Source: Verrucomicrobiia bacterium (lineage in GTDB: Bacteria; Verrucomicrobiota; Verrucomicrobiia; Verrucomicrobiales; DEV007). From it: a stretch of 35,746 nt of DNA. Numbering within the stretch: the first letter of the stretch is position 1; each line of letters opens with the position of its first letter. The notes under the pieces were generated by a model that had not been told where the DNA came from, did no database searches, and saw only the letters and a program-made list of their open reading frames with translations. Made by a program: the position numbers and the translations under genes. Where the stretch lies: NCBI GenBank assembly GCA_030425385.1, contig JAUIAH010000052.1, forward strand, positions 1 to 35,746, read 5' to 3'. Shown here piece by piece: positions 1 to 7,795 of the stretch.

Positions 1-538
1 GACGCAGAGCGATTACTTTCGATTTAGGCTGGGGCTGGGAAGTTTTACGTCTCTTGTTAGTTTTCACACACCGATTAGACGGCGTGAGCTTTCCGGTTTC
101 CAGCTTTTCTTACGGGATGCCTGTGTACCAATTACACAATAAGGGAGGATTGTTCTCGTGGCACAGGCATTTAATCTGTGACGCTCTTTCCTTGAAGGAA
201 ACAGCCTTTGGAGGAAAGGCTTCATTTGAGTCTTGCAGCCTCGCATTCTCGCTATGCGCCACAGTCGCACTATTGTATATCGCCTCAGAAGACAAGAGAT
301 GACCTCCTCGATGATGGGATCCGTGCACTCCCGATCAGGCTGAAGCGCTCCAAGCCATGAGCGGATCTTGGGTGATTATTCGAGACGGCAATTCCCAGTT
401 CGAGCGAGCTGCATCAGAGCCTTTCGTGTAGGGCAAATCTGCGATAACAGGACGGCGGCAGGATTCCGCCGCTACGTAGCTGCGGATTCTAGCCGCAGGT
501 CAAACGATGGCGATCCTCCAGAAGGTCATTGTAGCCCC
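1..538. other. Gene-free left flank with small inverted repeats
   Basis: I see no convincing gene. The short open frames here use TTG starts and have no recognisable protein features. The stretch holds several small perfect inverted repeats: TGTGTA/TACACA (122-127 with 133-138), CACAG/CTGTG (162-166 with 176-180), TTTCCTT/AAGGAAA (187-193 with 195-201), GCCTTT/AAAGGC (204-209 with 215-220), GCGGC/GCCGC (455-459 with 468-472) and CTGCGG/CCGCAG (480-485 with 493-498). The last two lie just beyond the 3' end of the minus-strand DUF2332 gene and could help end its transcript, but no T-run follows. By eye, the first 300 bases are richer in A+T than the genes beyond. Confidence 0.5.
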
Positions 539-1609
539 TCAATTTCCAAACCATTCGATCCAGGCTCCATGCGCATGGGCATTGCCTAGATGGACGGGCT
601 TGTCACCATGGGGCCAATAGCGCACGGTCACCTCATGCTTGAATGTAGCGCGATTGGTCTCAACCGATATGAGGGCGAGGGGGGCGTCGCGTGTTGCCTT
701 TGCGCCAGCTTCTAACAATGCTGTTTCGATCCGTGTGCGAGTGGTCTCTGGGAGGTATTGCCAGACAATCGAGTGCATCAGCACGCGTGTCACCCCTGAG
801 CGTGGTGGCTGCTGGAGTTGTTCTTCTACCCAATCGCCAGCATCAGCTTTCACCAAATGAGGGGCCTTCTGTTTGGCCAGTGATATGGCGACCTCCATTC
901 GCTGGAAACGCTGTGGCATTTCTGGCCAAATATAGCCCTTGAGGCGCATGGCAACGGCATCATCTGTCAGATCAATTGGGTTCAAATCACAAGCGTGTGT
1001 GGATAGGATTTGAACGGGTGCCTGCGGTGGCGGCGGCCCCTTCCATTCGGGCCGGATAGGCATCGGGGAATCCGCCGGGCCAGCCAATGTCCCATTCAAA
1101 TCATAATGATAGCGATCCATCATGGTATTGACCCCCGCGCTAGCACCGATCTCGTGCAATTCAAAAGTGGATCCGAGCCTTCCCGATAACCATAAAAGGC
1201 CGGCCATGAATCCAGCGGAGCGCCCAGCTTCATTGGTTTGGGGAGGATGCTCAAACCACGCGAGCAGGTCGGAATCATGATCGGTCACTACTGCCGCAAT
1301 CAATTCATCAATCGCAGCCTGATCAGTGAGTACACCTTGATACGTTTCGGCCAAACGCCTTTCCTTACCCACAAGATAGAGGTGATGAAGACCGCCAGTC
1401 AGACGAAGTGGCATGGCGTCTTCCAGGGGCTTCCCAGGCCACTGAGCAATACGCTGTCCACACTGGGTTGGGCCATCCATGAGCGGAATCTGCGCCCGCA
1501 CGATCGATGCCGTGATCGGCGCGTCGTGGCGCAGGCAATGTTCAGCCTGGGTTCGCATCGCCTCTGCAATATCGGCGGTATCCAATAAGTCCATAGGCAC
1601 GAGCACCAT
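539..1609 (-). CDS. DUF2332 family protein
   Basis: A 356-residue protein of the DUF2332 family, whose biochemical role is not established. The family signatures are visible: PPQTNEAGRSAG (about residues 122-133), HEIGASAGVN (152-161), a CDLNPIDLTDD stretch, LKGYIWPEMPQR, and a C-terminal half with VLMHSIVWQYLP and LISVETN. The HEIGASAGVN loop resembles the glycine-rich cofactor loop of Rossmann-type methyltransferases; that is inference. There is no signal peptide or membrane segment, so it is probably cytoplasmic. Two starts are possible: ATG at 1609 or ATG at 1594 (five residues shorter, beginning MDLLDTADIAEAM); neither has a Shine-Dalgarno sequence. It begins only 14 bases after the repeat-protein gene upstream on the same strand, so the two may be cotranscribed. 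Confidence 0.85.
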   Translation of the reverse strand: MVLVPMDLLDTADIAEAMRTQAEHCLRHDAPITASIVRAQIPLMDGPTQCGQRIAQWPGKPLEDAMPLRLTGGLHHLYLVGKERRLAETYQGVLTDQAAIDELIAAVVTDHDSDLLAWFEHPPQTNEAGRSAGFMAGLLWLSGRLGSTFELHEIGASAGVNTMMDRYHYDLNGTLAGPADSPMPIRPEWKGPPPPQAPVQILSTHACDLNPIDLTDDAVAMRLKGYIWPEMPQRFQRMEVAISLAKQKAPHLVKADAGDWVEEQLQQPPRSGVTRVLMHSIVWQYLPETTRTRIETALLEAGAKATRDAPLALISVETNRATFKHEVTVRYWPHGDKPVHLGNAHAHGAWIEWFGN

Positions 1610-1623
1610 GCTAGAGCAGCACG

Positions 1624-3504
1624 CTACCGAAACGGCTGTGGCGAGATGAATCCCCCAAAGGAATCTATCGCTGGCTGCGGCGGCTGTTCTTGTGGGATGA
1701 ATTGCTGCTTATACTCAGGAGGTAACGGTGACGCTTCTACCGCGGCACGGGCTCCTTCGGGATCGATTCGCATCCAATTGCGGTAGGCATTCGAGAGCGC
1801 ATTGTTGCGCTGATTCTCATCGCCAATGCTTTGCGCCCAGATGGCGGCGCTCTCCGGATCTTCGCGTGAGATGCGATTGACCAAGCGCTGCGCGGCCTGA
1901 TCACGCGCTTGCCCTTGCTCTAACGTTCCGATCCATTCGGAGGCGCTGACAGGATCAATCCGAGCCCAGCGATCAGCGATGTCGCCCACCGCACCGCTTC
2001 GGAGTTCATCGTCCGGCAAGGTCGCGACCCATTCCGAAGCCGACACGGGATCCTGATGGGCCCAATTGCTCGCGATCTGCTGGGTCGCTTGACGGTAGAT
2101 GGGATCCTCAGCTCCCAAGCCTAACTGATCCAGATGGCTGATTGCGAGCGTCGGGTCTTCCCCTGACAATCGGCTAATGACCGAACTGACGGCCGAACTA
2201 CGCACGTTCTCATCGAGCCCATTCGCCCAAGCCAAGGCTTCTTCTGGATTCTTACGACCATATCCCGAGGCAATGTTACTGATGATATTCGCATATTGCG
2301 GGTCATCCTGCCAAGCTTGCGCCTGTTCCAATGCGAGATCCAAATCGTTCCCTGCCAAGGTACTGAAAGCACTGCTCAGAACGCTATCTTTGATCTCCGG
2401 CACTTCACGAGCAAGCGCAATCGCTTCCTCAGGGGCTTCATTTGCCAAGACCCAACTGCTTTCATTGATCGCACGGTATTTGGCAAAGCCGTCCGGTTCA
2501 TTGCGAAACCAATCCAATGCTGCTGTCGGATCTTCTTCAATCAATTGGCGGAACGCATTGGGCAAAGCCCGATTCCGCACGGCAGGATCCAGGTCAGAGA
2601 GGAGATCCATCGCCGCTTGTGCATCCCGCTTCGCATAAGCATTGAGAGCACTGGTCCGCATGATCTCACGCTCATAAGAACTCAGCTCCGTCTCGCCCAA
2701 CCAATCAAGCACCGCTTTCGGATCCGCCTCTGCCCATTCCTGCCCGACGATCTTGAGGGCTTCGCGTCGTTCCGCCGGCTTATCGATGGTCAGCGCCATC
2801 CGCGCCGCCGTGGTGGGATCCGTCTCTGCCCAATTATCAAAGACCTCATGGTAATGGCTCGGACCCGCCTCCGCCGTTTGTTTGAGAAGCTCGAAAGCCC
2901 CTTGAGGATCCACCTCACTTGCTCCTACGAAGATCTGCGTGAGCGCACTCGCCTTGTCACCACTGTCCTCAATGGTTTCGCGATAGCGAAGCGCCTCTTG
3001 CGGATTGCTGCGTCCCAGTTGACGAATCGCTTTGCTAAAGATGCCTTTGTTAGGCAAGCTCTCACGAATCTCCAAGGCCTTCTTGGGATCGGCCATGGCC
3101 AAATAATCAATGATCATTTCCCGCGTTTCCCGCCGACGCGAATGGTTCGGATACTTGTCCACATCGACAATCAAATTGGCAATGTCCTGGCTCGGCATCT
3201 TGGAAAGCATGGCATAGAAATGGTTCACGGCCGCCTGCCCATTGGGATTGTTGATCACCCCCAACAACGCGTCTGCGGCGGCTGAACCACTCCGCGCCCC
3301 TGTCCCTCCCATCGCCGAGGCACCATCCGACCCTGCACCATCGCCCGAGGGAACCCCGGGAAGCAGCGAATTCGAGGACGCCGAGGATCCCCATCCAGAT
3401 GCGGACGAAGGCGATTCTGGGGCCAAGGGACCCCGTCCAAGGTAGAGCCCAGCGGCCAATCCGACGGCGCCGAGCGTGGGAGCGAGAAGTAAGGAAGGTT
3501 TCAT
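1624..3504 (-). CDS. Membrane-anchored W-DP helical repeat protein (large paralogue)
   Basis: A 626-residue protein of unknown function. Residues about 1-25 form a hydrophobic N-terminal signal or anchor, followed by a low-complexity Ser/Gly/Ala linker to about residue 75. The rest is a long array of imperfect repeats of roughly 30 residues, each with the pattern W-A-x(2)-DP-x-A-A-x(2)-W-x(3)-L and then a stretch containing R-x(2)-A; DPVSASEWVATLP and DPVSASEWIGTLE are two adjacent examples. The pattern suggests a TPR- or HEAT-like alpha-solenoid exposed in the periplasm or on the surface, which usually means protein binding. The protein at 28971-29912 has the same unit and a similar C-terminal cap (PPEYKQQF here, SPGYKRRL there), so the two are paralogues. 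No catalytic motif was seen. Such proteins are known as uncharacterised proteins in Verrucomicrobiota. Confidence 0.85.
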   Translation of the reverse strand: MKPSLLLAPTLGAVGLAAGLYLGRGPLAPESPSSASGWGSSASSNSLLPGVPSGDGAGSDGASAMGGTGARSGSAAADALLGVINNPNGQAAVNHFYAMLSKMPSQDIANLIVDVDKYPNHSRRRETREMIIDYLAMADPKKALEIRESLPNKGIFSKAIRQLGRSNPQEALRYRETIEDSGDKASALTQIFVGASEVDPQGAFELLKQTAEAGPSHYHEVFDNWAETDPTTAARMALTIDKPAERREALKIVGQEWAEADPKAVLDWLGETELSSYEREIMRTSALNAYAKRDAQAAMDLLSDLDPAVRNRALPNAFRQLIEEDPTAALDWFRNEPDGFAKYRAINESSWVLANEAPEEAIALAREVPEIKDSVLSSAFSTLAGNDLDLALEQAQAWQDDPQYANIISNIASGYGRKNPEEALAWANGLDENVRSSAVSSVISRLSGEDPTLAISHLDQLGLGAEDPIYRQATQQIASNWAHQDPVSASEWVATLPDDELRSGAVGDIADRWARIDPVSASEWIGTLEQGQARDQAAQRLVNRISREDPESAAIWAQSIGDENQRNNALSNAYRNWMRIDPEGARAAVEASPLPPEYKQQFIPQEQPPQPAIDSFGGFISPQPFR

Positions 3505-3619
3505 GGTGAGTCCGGTCTACAATAGAGGACGCACCAAAGCCTCCTCCATTAGAGGTAAACTAAGAACGGCGGCCAAGCGAGTGCAAGGCCGCTGCAAATT
3601 GAACGCCTGAGCCCGTCGT

Positions 3620-4456
3620 CTAGGCGAACTCAGGAAGCATGCCCGCCTCCTCAAGCTCACACGGGCTCACACTCACGCTATCGGACAGCCCCGTCTGCTC
3701 CAGAAGGCGCCCGTACGGTAGAAGTTCGAGGCGTCGATCGAGGGTTTCGACCACCGCCGTAAGCGACTCTACCCAATCACCCGAGTTGAGATAGTGCGTC
3801 TCGCCAATCATCTTATCTGCTGGTGTGTGGATGTGCCCACAGATGATGCCCTGACATTCCTTGCGATGCGCAAACTGCTGGAGCTGTTCCTCGTATTTCC
3901 CCACGAAATTGACCGCTGACTTCACGTGCGCCTTGATCTCTTTGCTTAAAGAGAAATAAGGGTGCCCTCGCCATTCACGATAGCGGTTATAGAAGCGATT
4001 GAGTCGCAACAAGCCCGCGTAGCCTATGCTTCCAAGACCAGCAAGCCAACGATGATGCGTGGTCACCGCATCAAAGCCGTCCCCATGCACACAGATGTAG
4101 CGTCCCTGAGGTGTCTCGTGGATATGCTCGTTGCATATGGTCAATTTATCGAACGTAAGGGGCATGACACGCCAGAGGAAATCATCGTGATTGCCTCGGA
4201 TATAGATCACTTCCGTTCCGTGTTTCTCAATCTTCTTCAGAATTAGTCGGAAGAAGTGTGTGTACTCGTTCCGCCACTTGCCCCAACGGCGCAAATGCCA
4301 GGCATCGACAATATCGCCGTTTAGGACCAGTTTCTCGGATTCAGTATGACGCAAGAAGGTATTGACCTCAGCGATGCGACAATCAGGCAAGCCCAAGTGA
4401 ACGTCAGATAAGAAGATCGTCTTATACCGGACGCGGGCTACGGTGTTGGTGTTCAT
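3620..4456 (-). CDS. Calcineurin-like phosphoesterase, LpxH/YbbF-related (UDP-2,3-diacylglucosamine diphosphatase family)
   Basis: A metallophosphoesterase of about 278 residues with every core motif: FLSDVHLG (D-x-H), LNGDIVDAW (GD-x(2)-D), RGNHDDF (GNHD), CVHGDGFD and GHIHTP (GH-x-H). These bind the two metal ions of the calcineurin fold. The DAWHLRRWGKW stretch after the second motif is typical of the family annotated as UDP-2,3-diacylglucosamine diphosphatase, which in lipid A synthesis cleaves UDP-diacylglucosamine to lipid X. Many relatives sit beside a GT4 glycosyltransferase, as here, and are not the essential LpxH, so the substrate is uncertain. I prefer ATG 4456, which puts the first motif about ten residues in. 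An in-frame ATG at 4525 would add 23 residues but overlap the upstream glycosyltransferase by 104 bases instead of 35. Confidence 0.85.
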   Translation of the reverse strand: MNTNTVARVRYKTIFLSDVHLGLPDCRIAEVNTFLRHTESEKLVLNGDIVDAWHLRRWGKWRNEYTHFFRLILKKIEKHGTEVIYIRGNHDDFLWRVMPLTFDKLTICNEHIHETPQGRYICVHGDGFDAVTTHHRWLAGLGSIGYAGLLRLNRFYNRYREWRGHPYFSLSKEIKAHVKSAVNFVGKYEEQLQQFAHRKECQGIICGHIHTPADKMIGETHYLNSGDWVESLTAVVETLDRRLELLPYGRLLEQTGLSDSVSVSPCELEEAGMLPEFA

Positions 4457-5711
4457 TGTTTGGTTGTATGGATGGAGAAAGTATTGATTGATTGCATCCT
4501 TCAAAGAGAATGCTTTCGAAGACATCCGTCACCGCGGTCCATGACTGCGACTCCGCACGCAGGCGGGCGCGATGGCGGATCTGCTCCCAAGAAGAGCGTT
4601 CCGCCAACAGTTCGTGAAATGCCCGCACGAACGCCTCTGCATCGCCGAAGGGAACCTGATAGCCGTCGTATCTATGGGAAACGAGTTCATGCGAAGCCGC
4701 GTAGTCAAAGCTGAGTGTCACCAGCCCACTGGCCATGGCTTCTGCCAGCACATTCCCGTAGGTCTCTGTCAGACTCGGAAAGAGGAAGATATCCGCCGAA
4801 GCATAGTGAGCCGCCAGCATCTCACCTCGTTGCATCCCCGCCCAATGAATCGCACTCGCTTCCTTACTGGCGAGTTCCTCGCGGCTGGGACCATCGCCAA
4901 CCATGACCAACTGAAGATCAGGGAAACGCTTCCGGGCCTCACGCACGCAGCGTGCTGCCAATGACAAATTCTTCTCTGGAGCCACTCTTCCGACACAAAG
5001 TGCCACTGGCGTCTCCGGTCCGGCTCCCCATTGCTGCCGCAACCAATAGTCGCGTTTCCCAGGATGAAAGAGATTCCCATCCACGCCTCTACCCAATACG
5101 GAAATATTGTCGAACCCATGGGATTCCAGATCCAATTGCACATCTGGAGCAGGCACCAATGTCCGCGCCGTTCTAGAATGCCAACGCCTCAAATACCGCC
5201 AGGCCCAATCTTCCAAAACCGGCAAATGATAGTGGCTGAAGTACTGCGGGAAATGGGTATGATAGCCCGACACCACACGGATTCCCAGTTTTCGTGCCGC
5301 CCACAACGCCGAGGAGCCAAGGAAGGTCTCGGTGGCCACATAGACCACGTCTGGACGCCGTTCTCTCCAGGCACGAAGAAACTTGCCCGGTTGTGGCAGG
5401 CCAAGACGCACCTCGGGATAACCAGGCAACGAAACCCCCGGCACTTCCCGCACTGCAATCCCAGGAATGGCTGCTCGCGTCTCCGCCTTGGGATAAACGA
5501 CTTCTAACTGATGCCCACGATGGCGCAACTCCTGACAAAGCTGCGAAAGCGTCATGGCCACCCCATTCACATCGGGCAAGAACGTATCCGTGACAATGGA
5601 TACGCGGCCTGGCCGCTTCAAGGACCGTGAGAACGAGGAATAGTTACTCACACCATCAAGCTGACCATAATAGAAATAGATGAAACGTGATCTTTGTGTC
5701 AGTGTCGACAC
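4422..5711 (-). CDS. GT4 glycosyltransferase (MgtA/GtfA-like)
   Basis: A GT-B glycosyltransferase of family 4. The N-terminal Rossmann domain opens with RVSIVTDTFLPDVNGVA, the signature of the alpha-mannosyltransferase or diacylglycerol-glucosyl type (MgtA/GtfA). The linker has VLGRGVDGNLFHPGKRD, and the donor-binding domain has LCVGRVAPEKNL and the E-x7-E motif ETYGNVLAEAMASG. It is probably cytoplasmic and peripheral to the inner membrane, adding a sugar to a lipid or glycan acceptor. The start is unsure: no ATG lies near the domain. GTG 5711 is preceded by AAGGGG at a suitable spacing and overlaps the upstream gene by 13 bases; GTG 5651 would give a protein 20 residues shorter. An open frame reaching back to 5885 lies over the sulfotransferase gene and is unlikely to be translated. 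The 3' end overlaps the phosphoesterase, suggesting coupled translation. Confidence 0.88.
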   Translation of the reverse strand: MSTLTQRSRFIYFYYGQLDGVSNYSSFSRSLKRPGRVSIVTDTFLPDVNGVAMTLSQLCQELRHRGHQLEVVYPKAETRAAIPGIAVREVPGVSLPGYPEVRLGLPQPGKFLRAWRERRPDVVYVATETFLGSSALWAARKLGIRVVSGYHTHFPQYFSHYHLPVLEDWAWRYLRRWHSRTARTLVPAPDVQLDLESHGFDNISVLGRGVDGNLFHPGKRDYWLRQQWGAGPETPVALCVGRVAPEKNLSLAARCVREARKRFPDLQLVMVGDGPSREELASKEASAIHWAGMQRGEMLAAHYASADIFLFPSLTETYGNVLAEAMASGLVTLSFDYAASHELVSHRYDGYQVPFGDAEAFVRAFHELLAERSSWEQIRHRARLRAESQSWTAVTDVFESILFEGCNQSILSPSIQPNNEHQHRSPRPV

Positions 5712-6670
5712 AATGCAAGACCCCTTCTGCGTCGGCGAAGATGCTTTCGTAGTTTGCGCCTTCGCATCGGTGAACTTGCCAGGAACACCGCACGCAAGAG
5801 AATCCCAAGCTTCTGATGCTGCCAGCAATACCCGTGTTTCTCGGCATTCTCGCGAGCGAAGTGGGCAATGATATCCGTGAACCAATCGGGTAATCGCTCG
5901 GCACTACGGGCACGCTCAGGCAGCAATGGCATTCCAAGATTCGAGTGGGCCCAATCACTTGCCCCCTGCAGCACTTGATCGTTTGATCGCCCCTCATGGG
6001 TGAGCATGCGGGGATCCAGATCCAGTTGCACACAAGCACAAATTTCGCTCAGAACCGCCTCTGGACCTTCAATAAGAGCTTCAAAGGATTGCATCAAATA
6101 GCCCCCCTCTTTAGGTTGAAACCTCGCCTGTATCTCAGCGACTTGCATCCAGTAGGACCAAAGAATCGCCTGGCGGGCTACAGCTTCTCGGCAATCTCGC
6201 GTAGGTTTTTCCAACTCATACCCTCGCTTCCGCAAACCTGAAGCGATGGCGGCACGTGGATCACGCACCAAATGGATGATTACCGCTCCAGGATACCATT
6301 CCCACAAGCGATCCATGAAGAAGAGATTGTTCAAACTCTTCTCACCCCATCGGCTGCCTTCCGTTGGACGTGGCAGCAATCTTTCATAAATGTCGCGAGA
6401 CGAAAGCAGTCCTTCATTATTTAGAAACGAATCTGTCACCTCCGAAGACAATGCCTCCAAGTGTCTCGCAGTAAGGGCGTTGCTCCGAAGCAGACATAGT
6501 AGATCCTCACGCTTCTCCAAGGAACATGCTCTCATTCCCCAACGTTCCAGTCCCCATACCAACTCTGGTTCATTGATCATCGAAATCTCTGGATGCTGGC
6601 CTAGCATCGCTCGCAATAGCGTTGTTCCACTGCGTGGAAACCCGACGACAAAGAGCGGACGTTCAATCAT
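5699..6670 (-). CDS. PAPS-dependent sulfotransferase family protein
   Basis: A 323-residue sulfotransferase. The extreme N-terminus has the 5'-phosphosulfate-binding loop FVVGFPRSGTTLLRAML (about residues 7-23), and IIHLVRDPRAAIASG (about 131-145) matches the 3'-phosphate-binding motif. The family moves sulfate from PAPS to hydroxyl or amino groups of carbohydrates, lipids or proteins. The neighbouring glycosyltransferases and the sialic acid operon make a cell-envelope glycan the likely acceptor; this is inference. The C-terminus is very basic (RRRKLRKHLRRRRR), which may help membrane or polyanion association. It is the first gene of the leftward run, and the 72-base gap to neuB (6671-6742) must hold the divergent promoters, though I see no convincing -35/-10 pair there. 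Confidence 0.88.
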   Translation of the reverse strand: MIERPLFVVGFPRSGTTLLRAMLGQHPEISMINEPELVWGLERWGMRACSLEKREDLLCLLRSNALTARHLEALSSEVTDSFLNNEGLLSSRDIYERLLPRPTEGSRWGEKSLNNLFFMDRLWEWYPGAVIIHLVRDPRAAIASGLRKRGYELEKPTRDCREAVARQAILWSYWMQVAEIQARFQPKEGGYLMQSFEALIEGPEAVLSEICACVQLDLDPRMLTHEGRSNDQVLQGASDWAHSNLGMPLLPERARSAERLPDWFTDIIAHFARENAEKHGYCWQHQKLGILLRAVFLASSPMRRRKLRKHLRRRRRGLALCRH

Positions 6671-6742
6671 GTCACACGATCGTTACGTTCATTCGATTCT
6701 ATCACGTGTTCCATACGTCTATGAAGCCATAAGAATCAACAC

Positions 6743-7795
6743 ATGCACGACACACCCTCGCTCTCCATAGGACACTTTCGGCTGTCGCTGGAGAACCGAG
6801 CACTGATCATTGCCGAAATTGGGCAAGCACATGATGGAAGCCTGGGCATTGCGCATAGCTATATTGACTCAGTCGCTGATGCCGGTGCAGATGCTGTCAA
6901 ATTCCAGACCCATATCGCCGAGGAGGAAAGTACGCCTTCCGAGGCCTGGCGAGTTCCGTTCAGTTACGAAGATGCCACACGACTCGAATACTGGCGGCGA
7001 ATGGAATTCTCTCCAGAGCAATGGCTCGGACTCCAGAAGCACGCCAATGAAAGAGGTCTCCTCTTCCTCAGTTCTCCTTTCTCACTCAAGGCATTCAATC
7101 TATTGCATTCCATGCGTCTACCCGCTTGGAAAGTTGCTTCGGGAGAACTCACCCACACCCCTCTCCTCGAGGCGATCGCTGCAACAGGACAGCCTGTTCT
7201 CCTTTCAAGCGGAATGAGCAGCTGGAGAGATCTCGATGACGCCGTGCAACGCTTTCGCAACCATGACTGCCCCCTTGCATGCTTCCAATGCACGACCGCC
7301 TACCCTAGCCCGCCCGCTGCCACAGGATTGAATGTTTTATCAATCATGCACAAGCGCTACGGTTGTTTGGTTGGATTATCTGACCATTCGGGTGAGATCT
7401 ACCCCGGACTCTTTGCGGTCGCTTTGGGTGCCCGCTTGATCGAAGTGCATGTGACTTTCGACAAGGCGCTCTTCGGCCCCGACACCAAAGCATCGCTGAC
7501 GTTTCCCCAATTGCGGCAATTGACGGAAGGCGTGGCATTCTTCCACCAGGCGACCTCCCATCCGGTCGACAAAGACCAAGTAGCCGAGCAAATGAGCCCC
7601 ACGCGAGCCCTCTTTGGGCGTAGCGTGGTCGCTGCTACCAATCTATCTGCTGGCACGATTCTAGAGACCAATCATCTGGCATTGAAGAAACCCGGCACGG
7701 GATTGCCACCCTCTGCCATCGATTCACTCATTGGGCGCTCTCTGGTTGGCGATATCGAGAAAGATCATCTCCTCAATCACACCGATCTCGCATGA
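6743..7795 (+). CDS. neuB: N-acetylneuraminate (nonulosonate) synthase NeuB
   Basis: A 350-residue enzyme, the usual NeuB length. It condenses phosphoenolpyruvate with N-acetylmannosamine, or a related hexose, to give sialic acid or a relative. The TIM-barrel domain has IIAEIGQAHDGSLG (about residues 22-35), GADAVKFQTH, PAWKVASGEL, PVLLSSGMSSWRDL, CTTAYPSPP and LSDHSGE, all typical of the family. A C-terminal antifreeze-like SAF domain (about 285-345) contains RSVVAATNLSAGTIL and LKKPGTGLPP. The ATG at 6743 fits the usual N-terminus but has no Shine-Dalgarno sequence. It heads a seven-gene operon and its stop overlaps the next start (ATGA). Legionaminate and pseudaminate synthases are close relatives, but the dehydratase and aminotransferase genes those pathways need are not in the window, so a Neu5Ac-type product is simplest. 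Confidence 0.93.
   Translation: MHDTPSLSIGHFRLSLENRALIIAEIGQAHDGSLGIAHSYIDSVADAGADAVKFQTHIAEEESTPSEAWRVPFSYEDATRLEYWRRMEFSPEQWLGLQKHANERGLLFLSSPFSLKAFNLLHSMRLPAWKVASGELTHTPLLEAIAATGQPVLLSSGMSSWRDLDDAVQRFRNHDCPLACFQCTTAYPSPPAATGLNVLSIMHKRYGCLVGLSDHSGEIYPGLFAVALGARLIEVHVTFDKALFGPDTKASLTFPQLRQLTEGVAFFHQATSHPVDKDQVAEQMSPTRALFGRSVVAATNLSAGTILETNHLALKKPGTGLPPSAIDSLIGRSLVGDIEKDHLLNHTDLA

Noticed and set aside
54-302. Open frame of 82 residues at the left end
   Set aside because: It starts with TTG, has no recognisable domain, overlaps an open frame on the other strand and sits in a hairpin-rich stretch.
2296-3285. Plus-strand open frame of 329 residues
   Set aside because: It lies antisense to the repeat protein, whose regular W-DP pattern is clearly the real coding strand.
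5712-5885. N-terminal extension of the GT4 protein (58 residues)
   Set aside because: It lies inside the sulfotransferase coding region and precedes the normal GT4 N-terminus.
6671-6742. Divergent promoters between the sulfotransferase and neuB genes
   Set aside because: They must exist nearby, but no -35/-10 pair stands out, so no site is listed.
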